Positions 38,158 through 50,815 of a stretch of 64,000 bases of DNA are shown here, in pieces. The DNA lies in assembly GCF_963259705.1 (NCBI RefSeq), contig NC_081849.1, positions 64,501,965 through 64,565,964 of the forward strand, in the 5' to 3' direction. The position numbers were made by a program, and so were the translations under genes. The notes under the pieces were generated by a model. That model saw nothing but the letters and a program-made list of their open reading frames with translations. It searched no databases and had not been told where the DNA came from. Numbering within the stretch: the stretch's first letter is position 1; each line of letters begins with the position of its first letter. This stretch comes from Myotis daubentonii. Lineage: Eukaryota; Chordata; Mammalia; Chiroptera; Vespertilionidae.

Positions 38158-39452
38158 TCCCCGCTGTGCAGCCCCTCTTATTTTTATGTCGAGGTTGGGG
38201 TCGGTTCTGCCCGTCACGCCGGCAGCTCTGAAATTTGAAAATACAGATATCACCTTCAGGGGAGTGGGGGGAAGCCATTTAGCCAATTGGAGAAATAAAT
38301 CCTGCCCTGGGCAGTCGCTACAATTACGGCTCTGTTTTTGGCGAGCGCAGGAGGGACAGTGTCCCCGCCGCTCTTAAATGACAGGCGTCTATTAAAGATA
38401 GCTTTTGTGTAGTGTTTCTCCGAGGCGAGGTCACATTCCACACACTTCTATAACCAGATTCGATTTTCCTTTCATGTAAATTTGGCTTTTCGTGTCATTA
38501 GCTTGCTGTTTGCTTTCCTTTAAGGATCCAGCCTGGAGAATCTTCACCACTAGGTCTTTTTCCTGGAGCCAGGCGGGCCCCAAGTCGGAGGGGTTCTAGG
38601 TGAACCCAGCTAGCGGGCGGAGGCTCCCCGCAGCTACAGAAGCTGCTTGGGGGCTGGCGATTTCTGGGCCGCGTTATTAGGGTTTTGCTTAGTCCTCCAG
38701 GAGTGAACTGAGGACGCTAAAGGAAGCATTTCCAGACAGTGCCTCGCATCCCCGTAGTTATTTTCCTGGGTTCTGAAAGATGAAAGTAAACCACAAATGC
38801 AGCTGAAAGGCAGGGGAGGGTTTCCCCGCTGGAGGCCCTGCGTCGCAGACGCCCCTGGCAGGCTGGAAACCATGATTCTTGCCGCTCCCACGGCTCTGGG
38901 CCCCCTCCTCGGGTCCCGAAAGCGCTGTTGGCACTGTCGGAGGCGAGGAGCTGGATTCCCGAGTCCCGAGCCTTCGGGAGCCCAGCGGGTCCCGGGCTGT
39001 GCAGTTCCACCCGCGCTCAGGTTGACTGGGCTCGGCTGAGGCTCCTTCTCTTCCACGGACGGTTGTGCGGGGCAGAGAGGCTAGAATCTCCGGGGGGAGG
39101 GGAGCCTTTGTTCCTGGAGCTCCTTCCTGTCTGGGGGCAGCCTGGGAGGCCACCGCAGTGCTGGGGCCCCAACCTTTAGGTCCACTCTTTGCAGTGGTCA
39201 GAGTCGATTTGGTGGTGCCCTCCGGGACTTAGTGGCGAGGGACCGGAGTCAAAATGCCCAGACACCAAAAGAGGGTGGGTCCCGGGGTTCTTTCCTCTCC
39301 AGCAACCCCGAGTCCGGTGCCAGAGGCGTGCAGAGGCGCTACACAAGACTCAGGGACGGATTTGGGGCGCGCGCTGGGATCCGGAGCGGCTTGGGCAGCC
39401 TTGGAGAGCGGGATTGTGTGTGCAGTGCGCCCCGCTCCACCGCCGGGATTGG

Positions 39453-39453
<1 letters not shown>

Positions 39454-39499
<46 letters not shown>
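39454..39499. repeat. (TG)n microsatellite
   Basis: Twenty-three uninterrupted TG units, about 200 bp beyond the HOXA6 stop, so probably inside the HOXA6 3' UTR. On the transcript it reads (CA)n. Confidence 0.95.
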
Positions 39500-39502
<3 letters not shown>

Positions 39503-39702
39503 GTTGTTGGTTTTTTTATGTTGCTGCTTTTTTTTTTTTTGTAAGAAATAAATGCTCAGGCGTTTGCAAAGCTCCGGGCTCCCCTGAAGCTGCGTAAGCC
39601 CCCCAGATGGTAGCAGGCAGGGAGAAAGGTTGGGGAGCAGGCGAAGGCAAGGGAGCAAAGCCGAGGGAGGTCGCGCCGCTGGCCTGGTCCCTGCCCAGGC
39701 GC

Positions 39703-41350
<1,648 letters not shown>

Positions 41351-41792
41351 CCGCACAGGAGTTCATCCGCTGCATCCAGGGGTAAACAGGACTCGTGTAC
41401 TTCCGGTCGGTGCCTTCGTCATGGAGGGCTTTGCCCGGCACGCTGCTGCTGTCGGATTTGTACTGCTGCTCGGGAGAAAAGTGCAGGTAGTCCCCGGGGC
41501 CCCTCTGCTTGCCACTGCCCGAGGGCGAGGCGCCACTGAGGTCCTTATCAGAATAGAAACACGAGGCCCCGTACTCGTAGGACGCCCGGTTGCAGGCCAG
41601 GACCGAGTTGGACTGTTGGTAGAAACAAGGTGAGGTGTACGTCTTGTCCGGGAGGCTCGACGCCCCGTACGAGGCCGGGAAGGGCCTCAGCGCGTCATAG
41701 CCGGCCGGGTAGAGGGGCAGCTGGCCCAAGAAGGAGTCCTGGCCGCTGGGCAGGCTCCCGGGGAAAGTGGGATTCACAAAATAGGAACTCAT
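41351..41792 (-). CDS. HOXA6: HOXA6 coding exon 1 (N-terminus and hexapeptide)
   Basis: First coding exon: 147 codons plus one base, ending TGT GCG G|GTAAGA. The start at 41792 gives [20 protein letters not shown], diagnostic of HOXA6. The hexapeptide VYPWMQ is at about residues 136-141. Most of the exon is strongly conserved with human, with changes in the [13 protein letters not shown] segment. Joined to exon 2 it gives the full 233 residues with no breaks. Confidence 0.97.
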
Positions 41793-41815
41793 TTGCGCGC
41801 CCCTCTGCAGGACTG

Positions 41816-41941
41816 TGATTTGTTGTGTATTAGTACATCTGGCTATAACTATTAGTAGTCATCGAACTGGTTTGTTTCTGGATGGCCGAACGCCAAAAGC
41901 GACAGCAGCAAATCGCACCAGCTGACGCGGCGGCGGCCAAT
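41816..41941 (-). promoter_or_regulatory. HOXA6: HOXA6 proximal promoter and leader motif
   Basis: ACAAATCA (41823 to 41816 on minus) lies 24 bases before the start codon. CCAAT (plus strand, 41937-41941) lies 145 bp before it. No CACGTG is nearby; a CAGCTG at 41919-41924 occupies the comparable position. Confidence 0.45.
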
Positions 41942-44185
41942 GGGAGCGAGCGCCGGAGCCCGCTCCCCGGGGACCGCGGCGACCGAGGCAGCAAAGTTAC
42001 AAACAGCCCCCAGCCCGCCCGCCCGCCGCCCTCCGGCAGATTGATGGGCGCGCACAGCCGGCCGGCCCGGCTCCCTTCCCCAACGCCAGCGGCGGGCACG
42101 GCCCTCAGGCCGGGGTAGGGGCGCCCAGGCCCCGCCAGGCCCCGCCAGGCCCGCTCTTTCCTCCTCCCCTTTTTGCCTGGTTGGGTTTTGCTGGTTTATC
42201 TCTCCAAACAGGAACCCTGACAGCCCCGCGCCCGGAGGGGCGGTGACGAGTGTGGCCGGGCGCTGCGTGGCCGGCCCTCCCGGCCGGGGTGGAGTTGCCC
42301 CTCCCCCTGCGCTCCCCTACCCTTGGGTGCGGGTCCCGAGCTGGAGACGGGCTCTGAGAAACCAGGCCTGGGCCTCGCTCCGCACCCCTGCGCCTGCGGA
42401 GCCACTGCCTCCCCCCTTCCCCCATCCCCCCTCCTACCCAGGGCTCGGGCCTGCCAGCCGCCGAGGGCGGGAGGCTCACCTGGAGCGACCCGGACGCGGC
42501 CAAAGGTAGCCTCTTACCGCCCGCCCCTCCTCCCACGTACAACACGACTCCTTGGAGTCCCGACTCCCGCCCCTCTAAAGGCCAGCGACTGCCTAGCCTC
42601 AAAGCACCCCCATAACCTGCGCGCCCCGTTCCGCCTTTGAACCCAGGAACCAAGAGGCCCGAAACCACTGGCTACTACCCGAAAGGGACCTGCGGAGCCG
42701 CGGCCTGGAGACGGAGCTCTGCCGCCAGCCGCCCGCGGGGCCCGCTCCCCGCGCGCAGAGCCCAGGGAATCGCCCTAAACCACCTGGACTGCTCAGAACT
42801 GAGACAGACCCAGATGTGGAATCTCTGTCCTCATTCCAGAGGTTCGGGTGACCAGGGTCCCTGGCCCAGTCGCTCGTACAGGGCAGCTCGCCTAGGCCCA
42901 AGGCTGCGGGATAATGGATGTGCTCGGTGTCTGGGGCGCCCACGCTGTCCTGGGGTGTGTCCTCTTTCCTGGGACTGGTCTGGGGCCTGCCCGGGACAGT
43001 CGCTCCGGAAGGCGGACAAGCTGTCTCGAGAGCTCAAGGAAATCGCCCGAATTGCTTTCACGGCAGCCCCAGGCCTGGCCTTCCCCAGACAGGACGAGAA
43101 AAGCCTGTCCGAGCTGCGCTCGCTTGCCTGAGAGGTGCCTTGGAGAAAGTTGACTTTTACAACGCATGGATCCCTCTCATTTTGTGAAATGGGATTGTCT
43201 CCAATGGCATTTTTTACGACTGTATTTTTGGGGCTTGTAAAACCCCCTTGAATTAGCTTTAAAATCCTCAATTCTGTGGAGATTGAAGAAACACTATTTA
43301 TATGATTTGGTTGAATTCCCAGAGGGTGATTATAAGCTCTGTAAAACTCTGGCAAATGCAGAGAATGGGGTTCATACTTGGGGGTGGTGATGCCCCTTAG
43401 GAATCTGGGAACGATTTTCTTAATCTCTTCCTTGCTTTTTAATTCCCCCCCCCCCTGCCCTTACTTCCCCCAAAGGGAAAAAATTGGGGGGAAAATACTA
43501 GGCTCAGGTTAGTTAGGTGCACAGAGCCTAGCGTGCACCCCTGAAAGCGTCTGTTGCCCACCTCTGGGGGCTGTGCCCAGAAGCCTTCTGGCTGTGTGTG
43601 CCCCAGTCAGTCCAAGCTGGGAAAGTTTCTCCTTTGCATATATAAACAGGGCCTGGCAGGACAGGATAGAAATTTACATTTCCCTTGCATTTCTTCAGGG
43701 AAAGGATTAGATAGACGAAAATAAAAACTCAAGAGTCAAGAATTTTTAAGGGAATTCTTTTTTAAAGCTATTTTCCAAGAAAATCATGTTTGAATTATTG
43801 TTTCTTAAATAAGACCACCAGAGGACAGTGATTTCAAGCAAGATATTATGTAAAATTAAAAAAACACCATTTGGAGATGTTGATAAATGATTACGTTTAT
43901 AATTCTGCTTCATTCCTCCAGGTTCCACACATTGGGGCTGGTGGCAGTTTACTACTCTTATTATTTGTTATGGTTTGACCTGGATTCTCAATCTAATAAT
44001 GCTCCCAGCCAACAAGAGAATTTGATTTCTCAGCTAAGAGCCAAAAAACAAAACAAAACAACATTATATTTCTAGTTTCTATAGGCACTAAGATGAACAA
44101 ATATATTAAATTAAAATCTCCACACGTTAGCCAAGGCTTGTACATATCATGTTGGCAGCTGCCCAAATCTATTTCTCCAACCAGT

Positions 44186-44268
<83 letters not shown>

Positions 44269-44699
44269 CAGGCAAGAATAGGAGCCCCCGACGGTGGAGG
44301 GAGCCTTTACTGGGATGGTGAGAATGGCCATCAGGGCTCTCTTCTCGGTCAAAGCCACACAGAAAGTCCACTTACCTTTCAGCTGCTCTTCAAGGGGGAC
44401 GGGATGGCGAGCAGGGCCCCACAATCCGCCCTTTCCCTGGGCTGCCCACTGAGCTCCTTGACCTCGGCCAGCCTGGAGGACAGTCTGGCCTGCGGGTGTG
44501 GGGGGACCTTGAAGGCCACCTCCTCCACCCTGATCTCTAGCCCAGGCTAGAGCCCACAGCACACAGGTGCGGCCTGTGCTTGTCAGGGGCTCTCGCCTGG
44601 ACCCAAAGCCCGCCTTCCATGCCATAGCCAGTCCTCCTCGGGGTCAGCCCGGCCCGCAGGCCTCAGGCTACCAGTGGTCTCTGTGATTTCAGAATCCCA
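41942..44699. other. HOXA6-HOXA7 interval, part 1
   Basis: The HOXA6 CpG island continues to about 42560. Beyond that is noncoding sequence with AT-rich stretches at 43190-43350 and 43660-44130 and a compound (TA)n(GA)n repeat. No gene recognised. Confidence 0.45.
44189..44266. repeat. Compound (TA)n(GA)n microsatellite
   Basis: About 17 TA units (44189-44222) pass directly into about 22 GA units (44223-44266). Confidence 0.95.
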
Positions 44700-45560
44700 A
44701 AGCGCTGAGATCCCCAACCGAGCGTGCGCCCCCAGGGCGCCTTAGGACGCGCAGTTTGGACAGAAGCAGCCATGACGTGCCAGGCGGCCTGTGCAACCAG
44801 TCTCCATGGTGCTGGGGGGAGGGGGACCCGAGTCTAGTCGGGCGTCCAGCTCCTGTCAGGTGGCCAAGACGGGGGAGGTTCCCGGCCAGTCAGGCCCTGG
44901 GAGACCGCCCCTTAAGTCCTCCCTCGCCCCCCTCTCCACGGCCTGCTTGGGAATCTCTGAGGGGCCCGAGCAGTCCTCGCGCCAGGCTGCACGACGCGGG
45001 GCTGCGGCTGCGTCGGTCCCGGCGACGGCCACAGCGTGGCAGCAGCGAGCCGCCCGGGCTCGGGCGCAATAAATAATGGGCCCGCGGCAGCCGCAGTCAG
45101 GCCGCCCGCGGCCCTGCGATGCAAATGCGCCGCTTTATCCTCCCCGAGTGCACCCTGAGTGCACCCGCAGTGCCCGCGGGCGCCCCGGGCCTCCACGGCC
45201 CCTTCTCCATTATCTAACGCACATCAAGGTAGTCTCTTCAGATGGGAAAACATCAACAGCCTAAACCAAACACAAAAAGAACTCGAGCCCAGAGCCTCAG
45301 GGCGGTTTCTGGTTGCTGTCCCAGGAAGCTCTCGGGGCAAATCCGACCACAAGGCACCCAGACCCAACCGTGACCGTGTCTGTGCCACCGCGCGACGTAC
45401 AGCTAACCCCGCGGCTCCCTCCGCGCCTCCACCCGGGAGGCTCCACAGTCCCCTCCCCGCTTCCCGAAGGTGGGCCGGTGGTCGCCGGCTCCGCGGCGCC
45501 GAGGTCGGTGGGTGGGGGTCCCCCTATCGCCCAGACTCGGTTTGCGTCGTCCTTTCAACC
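44700..45560. promoter_or_regulatory. Orphan CpG island between HOXA6 and HOXA7
   Basis: A dense CpG segment not attached to a coding exon. It holds CAATAAATAATGGG (45067-45080) and the octamer ATGCAAAT (45119-45126) a short distance apart. It could be a promoter for an antisense transcript such as HOXA-AS3 or an enhancer; sequence alone does not decide. Confidence 0.35.
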
Positions 45561-46162
45561 TTCGCTGCGGCCCCTGCCCCTCGCAATAACATCACTCCAC
45601 CGAAACTTCCCGCCAAGCAGCACCCAGACATTAACCCCATCCTCTCCTCCAACACAGAGTCCCACCCGCGCACCTCTTCCCTCTCCCTGCGCTCCTGACA
45701 CCTCTCTCCTCGGAAAACCGCGTGGAGGGAAGCAGTCGCTCAGCAGAGGACTCTGGCCGGATTAGTAAGTTGTTTGCTTATCCCCCACCCCCCTCATTCC
45801 ATCTTTCTCTCCACAAACCAAATCCCAGGGAATAGAAGGCGCTGTGCTGATCTAAAACGCCAGTCGATAAGGGCACTTGGCCCTCGTCTCGTCCCACCTT
45901 TCCAGGTCGGGAACTGTCCCCAGTCGTTGGGGATCAACTGAACCAATTGGGTCATGAATGAAAAAAGAAAAAAAAATCCAAACCCGAGAGGCGGGGGTGG
46001 GTGGGGGGAGCGCAGGGTGCAGGGCCACCTCCTCTGGGGCTAGGCCAGGTCGTCGCTGGGCAGGGGAGGGAGCTGGGGCTTGTGCGCCCGTGCCAGGGCG
46101 CGGTGCCACTGGCGAAAGGCGGGCATCCGCTGCCACCGGGAGCCAGGAGAGGAGGGAGTGCG

Positions 46163-46164
<2 letters not shown>

Positions 46165-46208
<44 letters not shown>
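46165..46208. repeat. (TG)n microsatellite
   Basis: About twenty-one uninterrupted GT/TG units. Confidence 0.95.
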
Positions 46209-46210
<2 letters not shown>

Positions 46211-46649
46211 GATGTGAACCCGTGAGGGTGGGTGACGGGTAGTATGCCCCTCTCCAAAGCCACCCTGGGTGCCCTCGCCCAGGCCCCCTGCGCTGGGTGC
46301 CATCTCACCACCTTTGCTCCTGTCTCCCCACATGTCTCACCTTCAGATGGCGGCTCCCAGAAGCTCCTGCCCCTCTGACAGCTGTCGCTGGGGCAGCCCG
46401 GGGAGAAGAATCGTCCTCTTTCCTGGAGCCAGAGGACGCAGGAAATTAGCCAGGTTGCGAGTTGCAAAGAGGGCGCGGCGGCGCCGGGAGCAGGGCGCAC
46501 CCCACCTCCAGCGGGAACGGCCGGGCCCGGCCAGCCCGGGGCCTCGCCTCGCTCGCCATCGCCGGACAAAGCGCAGCCGAGCCGGCTGGAAGGCAGAGCT
46601 CCGAAGCAGGCAGGACGGAGCGGAGCACAAGAATGCGGCTCTATTCTCG

Positions 46650-46790
46650 CAAGGGAAATTATAAAAAAGTTCATGTTCACGGTTCCCATCCACATGACCG
46701 ACAACGGCCAATGGAAGGGCCGAACAACTCATAAAGTTGTATTGCAAAGTTGTAAATTTTCATAAACAACAACGGATTTATGACCCTTTC
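46650..46790. promoter_or_regulatory. AT-rich candidate HOX/CDX-bound element
   Basis: Closely spaced CDX/posterior-HOX-type motifs in a GC-rich neighbourhood: ATTATAAAAAAGTTCATG, CTCATAAAGTTG, TTTTCATAAAC and GGATTTATGACC. A CCAAT (46709-46713) lies between them. The density of CATAAA/TTTATG suggests an enhancer or a minus-strand promoter. Confidence 0.35.
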
Positions 46791-47390
46791 CCCATCTCTA
46801 AGAGGAGGCAGCTCTTACACCGGCGCCATCTTACCACCGAAGCCGCCCCGACTTGGGGCCGCAGGTTTTACAGACGCAGTTGAGCCAGGTTTTATTCAAA
46901 GAGCAGTAAGAAGGGGGGCCCAGCCCAAGCAGGAGCCTGGAGTCAGGTCCTCGCCCACCCCCCAGCTCACGCTGTTCTCTGCGGTCCCCACCGCCCCTCG
47001 CCCCTTCCCCAGCCCCTCAGCCTTCCCCGCACTCAGGCGCCCCCGCCCAGGCTAGCAGTGGGGTCTGCGGGCCCTGCCCCTGCCCCTTCTCAGCCGCACT
47101 GCTGGGCTCCGAGCAACCCTCGCTTAGCCTGAATGCGGGGTGGGGGACCGCGTCAGAGGCCCTGAATTTCACCTCCTAGCCTGGCGCCAGGTTCAGGGCT
47201 CATGGAAAATTCTCGGGATCAGTCGCAGGGTGATACCCCTTTGCAAGCCCACCCCGCAGCCTTAGAGGAAAGAGCGGATTTTGGATTTTGGATTCGCTCT
47301 TGGAATTTATGGAGGTTTTTAGGAAGGTTCATAGAATAGAATGTACCTATCGAAGATTCCGTTTTCAGGGTATCTGGAAGATGTTTGTGG

Positions 47391-47660
47391 GCACACACAC
47401 AAACCAGACAAAAATCTTCACCCAGAGAAATTCACATACACAACTGCGGACACACCGGAACACATACACTCAGTTATGGACACGGAAATACACGCAATTA
47501 TTTACACACAGAATCACGTTCACTCAATTACAGACACAGAAATACATATAATTATGGACATAAAAATACACACACACAGAAATAGATATACAAAAAGAGC
47601 TACACACATACCTATGCAAACCCAGACAAAAAGGAACTCGACACGCATACACACCAATTC
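47391..47660. repeat. Degenerate 24-30 bp minisatellite
   Basis: Imperfect tandem copies of a unit resembling GAAATACACTCAATTATGGACAC run for about 250 bp, with five or more recognisable units. Translation gives a repeating TQLxTxxxTYTQL pattern, which is a by-product of the period. It lies just beyond the HOXA7 polyadenylation site. Confidence 0.6.
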
Positions 47661-47823
47661 ACAGACGCCCAACACTTGGACCCTATTTGTCCTTCCACTT
47701 TTGCTTCCCTAACGCCCCTTTGGACACGCGCAGAGCCAGGGCGTGCTCTCTGGCCATAATGACCCTCTTCCCCAGCCTCCCTCCCCAGATAGAGCAGTCC
47801 ACATTTCTTTGTCATCAAGCATC

Positions 47824-47829
47824 TTTATT
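47824..47829 (-). terminator. HOXA7: HOXA7 distal polyadenylation signal
   Basis: TTTATT on plus gives AATAAA on minus, about 1.15 kb after the HOXA7 stop, matching the length of the mammalian HOXA7 3' UTR. Confidence 0.65.
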
Positions 47830-48517
47830 TTTCTGTTACATAAAACACGGTTAGCTGGGCAAGACGGAAAGCATACCTTCCTGTTCCTGGAACCCGAGGC
47901 TAGAGCTGAGAGGGACGAGGGGGACGCAGGACAACACGGAGATGAAGGGCACTGGGAGGGCATTGGCTCTCTCCACCTGCTACAGTTAGCTCAAGACAAC
48001 ACACCATGCTACATGGTCACCCCATTAACGCATCCTTCCCAAGTCAAGACATTGCCTTACAAATGAGCTCCAAGACCATATAAACGACAAAAAAAATCTT
48101 ATTCAAATATACAATATTTGCTATTGTAGGAAAAGTCAGGGTGTACATATTCAACACGGCTGGGCAGTGGGACACAGGGGCGGGGAGGCGGGGAGCATCT
48201 CTGCAGTCCTACTAAGCAGCAGCTAACTCAGAAATCTGCAGCTAGCTTGGGAACGCTCCCCTCCAGAAGTGGGGGGTGACGGGCCTGAACTTGGAATATC
48301 CAGGCCAGAAAAGAGGGATTCTAGGTTGCAGCACTTAGAATGCTTTGGAATAAATATATTATTTTTCAATTTAAATAGAAGCCAATGCCCTGGTCCCCGG
48401 ACCCCAGCACCTTCTCAGCATAGCCTCAGGGACCCCAAAGGCTGCCAGCCACAAGCAGCAGGGGCCTGGCCTGGGAGGGGCCGGCACTAGGTAGCAGGCG
48501 AGCCAGCGAGCACAAAA

Positions 48518-48688
48518 TAGGTAGTTTGGGACAAGTAGGTAGTATTGAGAGTCAGGTCCTTGGCCTATAGGGAGGTGCCGGGTGTCTGCCAGTGTTGGGA
48601 CACTCTGGGCTTCCTGGGAGTGGAGGTCCGCTGGGCTGGGCCCATAGGTAGTTTGGGGTGCCTCTCTCTGAGGCCTGTGCTAGGTAGT
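48518..48688 (-). promoter_or_regulatory. Four clustered miR-196 8-mer target sites
   Basis: TAGGTAGT on plus (ACTACCTA in the mRNA) occurs at 48518-48525, 48536-48543, 48645-48652 and 48681-48688. The first and third extend pairing to ten bases (TAGGTAGTTT). A 6-mer AGGTAG follows at 48489-48494. HOXA7 is an established miR-196 target, with miR-196b encoded 15 kb away on the same strand. Confidence 0.8.
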
Positions 48689-48890
48689 ATTTTAGCCATG
48701 CCAGCGCAGAGCCAGCCGGCCTAGGGATGGGGGGAGGTGTCTGCTGGGGGGCCTCGGAGGCAGAGGGTACCCTCAAGGGGACCCAGTCTAGGCGGCTGCT
48801 GTCCAAAAAAGTTGGGAATTGGAGTGGATAATGGGGTAGATGGGGTACAGGTTGGGGACTGGGTTGGGTTTTTTTTTTTTACATTTTCTT

Positions 48891-48896
48891 TTTATT
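48891..48896 (-). terminator. HOXA7: Possible proximal HOXA7 polyadenylation signal
   Basis: AATAAA on minus lies 85 nt after the stop, inside an A/T-rich run. The following sequence is C-rich and lacks an obvious GU-rich downstream element, so use is uncertain. Confidence 0.3.
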
Positions 48897-48980
48897 TTTC
48901 AACTTTTGTAAATAAAATCAACGAGTCTCTAAAGACGCTTTCTGGACTGTCTGGTGCAGCCCAGGCCCCTGCTCGGCCCC

Positions 48981-50274
<1,294 letters not shown>

Positions 50275-50653
50275 CTGAAGACCGCATCCAAGGGTAGATG
50301 CGGAGATTGGCCTCGGCCGGACCGTGCAGCGCGCCCTCATCCACCTTGTCGCAGGCGCCTTTGGCGAGGTCACTGCAGAGCCCGGGGATGTTTTGGTCGT
50401 AGGAGGCGCAGGGCAGGTTGCCGTAGGCGTCGGCGCCCAGGCCGTAGCCGGACGCGAAGGGGCTCTGGTACAGGGGGCTGTTGACATTGTACAAGCCCGG
50501 CACGGTGGACGCGAAGGCGCCGGCGCCCGCCCCGTAGCCGCTTCGCTGCGAGTTGGGCGCAAAGGAGCAAGAAGTAGGCTCGGCATTTTGGAACAGAGAA
50601 GCCCCCGCCGTATATTTGCTAAAAAGCGCGTTCACATAATACGAAGAACTCAT
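50275..50653 (-). CDS. HOXA7: HOXA7 coding exon 1 (N-terminus and hexapeptide)
   Basis: First coding exon: 126 codons plus one base, ending CGG TCT TCA G|GTAGGC. The start at 50653 gives MSSSYYVNALFSKYTAGASL, diagnostic of HOXA7. The hexapeptide IYPWMR is at about residues 119-124. It differs from the human protein as I recall it at a few positions (for example GASLF for GTSLF). The frame is intact through the splice. Confidence 0.97.
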
Positions 50654-50665
50654 AATTTTGACCTG

Positions 50666-50815
50666 TGATTTGTTGTCCGGCAGCTTTCAGTGTCGGTTTT
50701 ACGAGGTAGCGTGATATATGATAACATTACACCCCCAGATTTACACCAAACCCCATTTTCTTTTGGACGGAGCTCGCCGCAGCACGTGACCGCCCACATG
50801 ACCGCCTCCGCCAAT
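50666..50815 (-). promoter_or_regulatory. HOXA7: HOXA7 proximal promoter and leader motif
   Basis: ACAAATCA (50673 to 50666 on minus) lies 13 bases before the start codon. A TATATA element lies at about 50719-50714, CACGTG at 50783-50788 (130 bp upstream), and CCAAT (plus strand) at 50811-50815. The E-box/CCAAT order and spacing resemble those at HOXA4. Confidence 0.5.

Larger units (their letters stand above)
37944..39702. other. HOXA5-HOXA6 interval and HOXA6 3' region
   Basis: No further coding gene. The minus-strand side next to HOXA6 must contain its 3' UTR, but the first AATAAA hexamers are at 38157-38152 and 38142-38137, about 1.5 kb past the stop. An AT-rich block at 38440-38520 has homeodomain-like motifs. 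CpG-rich sequence covers about 38560-39420. Confidence 0.45.
45561..47390. other. HOXA6-HOXA7 interval, part 2
   Basis: GC-rich noncoding sequence with a (TG)n tract, a YY1-like CGCCATCTT near 46823-46831, and an AT-rich candidate regulatory element at 46650-46790. No coding gene recognised. Confidence 0.45.
47830..48980 (-). other. HOXA7: HOXA7 3' untranslated region
   Basis: About 1.15 kb between stop codon and distal polyadenylation signal. It holds four miR-196 8-mers clustered at 48518-48688 and an earlier AATAAA at 48896-48891, 85 nt past the stop. Confidence 0.65.

Noticed and set aside
47288..47712. Thr/His/Gln-rich repeat proteins on plus near 47.3-47.7 kb
   Set aside because: The repetitive translation follows the DNA minisatellite period; no start context or homologue is known.
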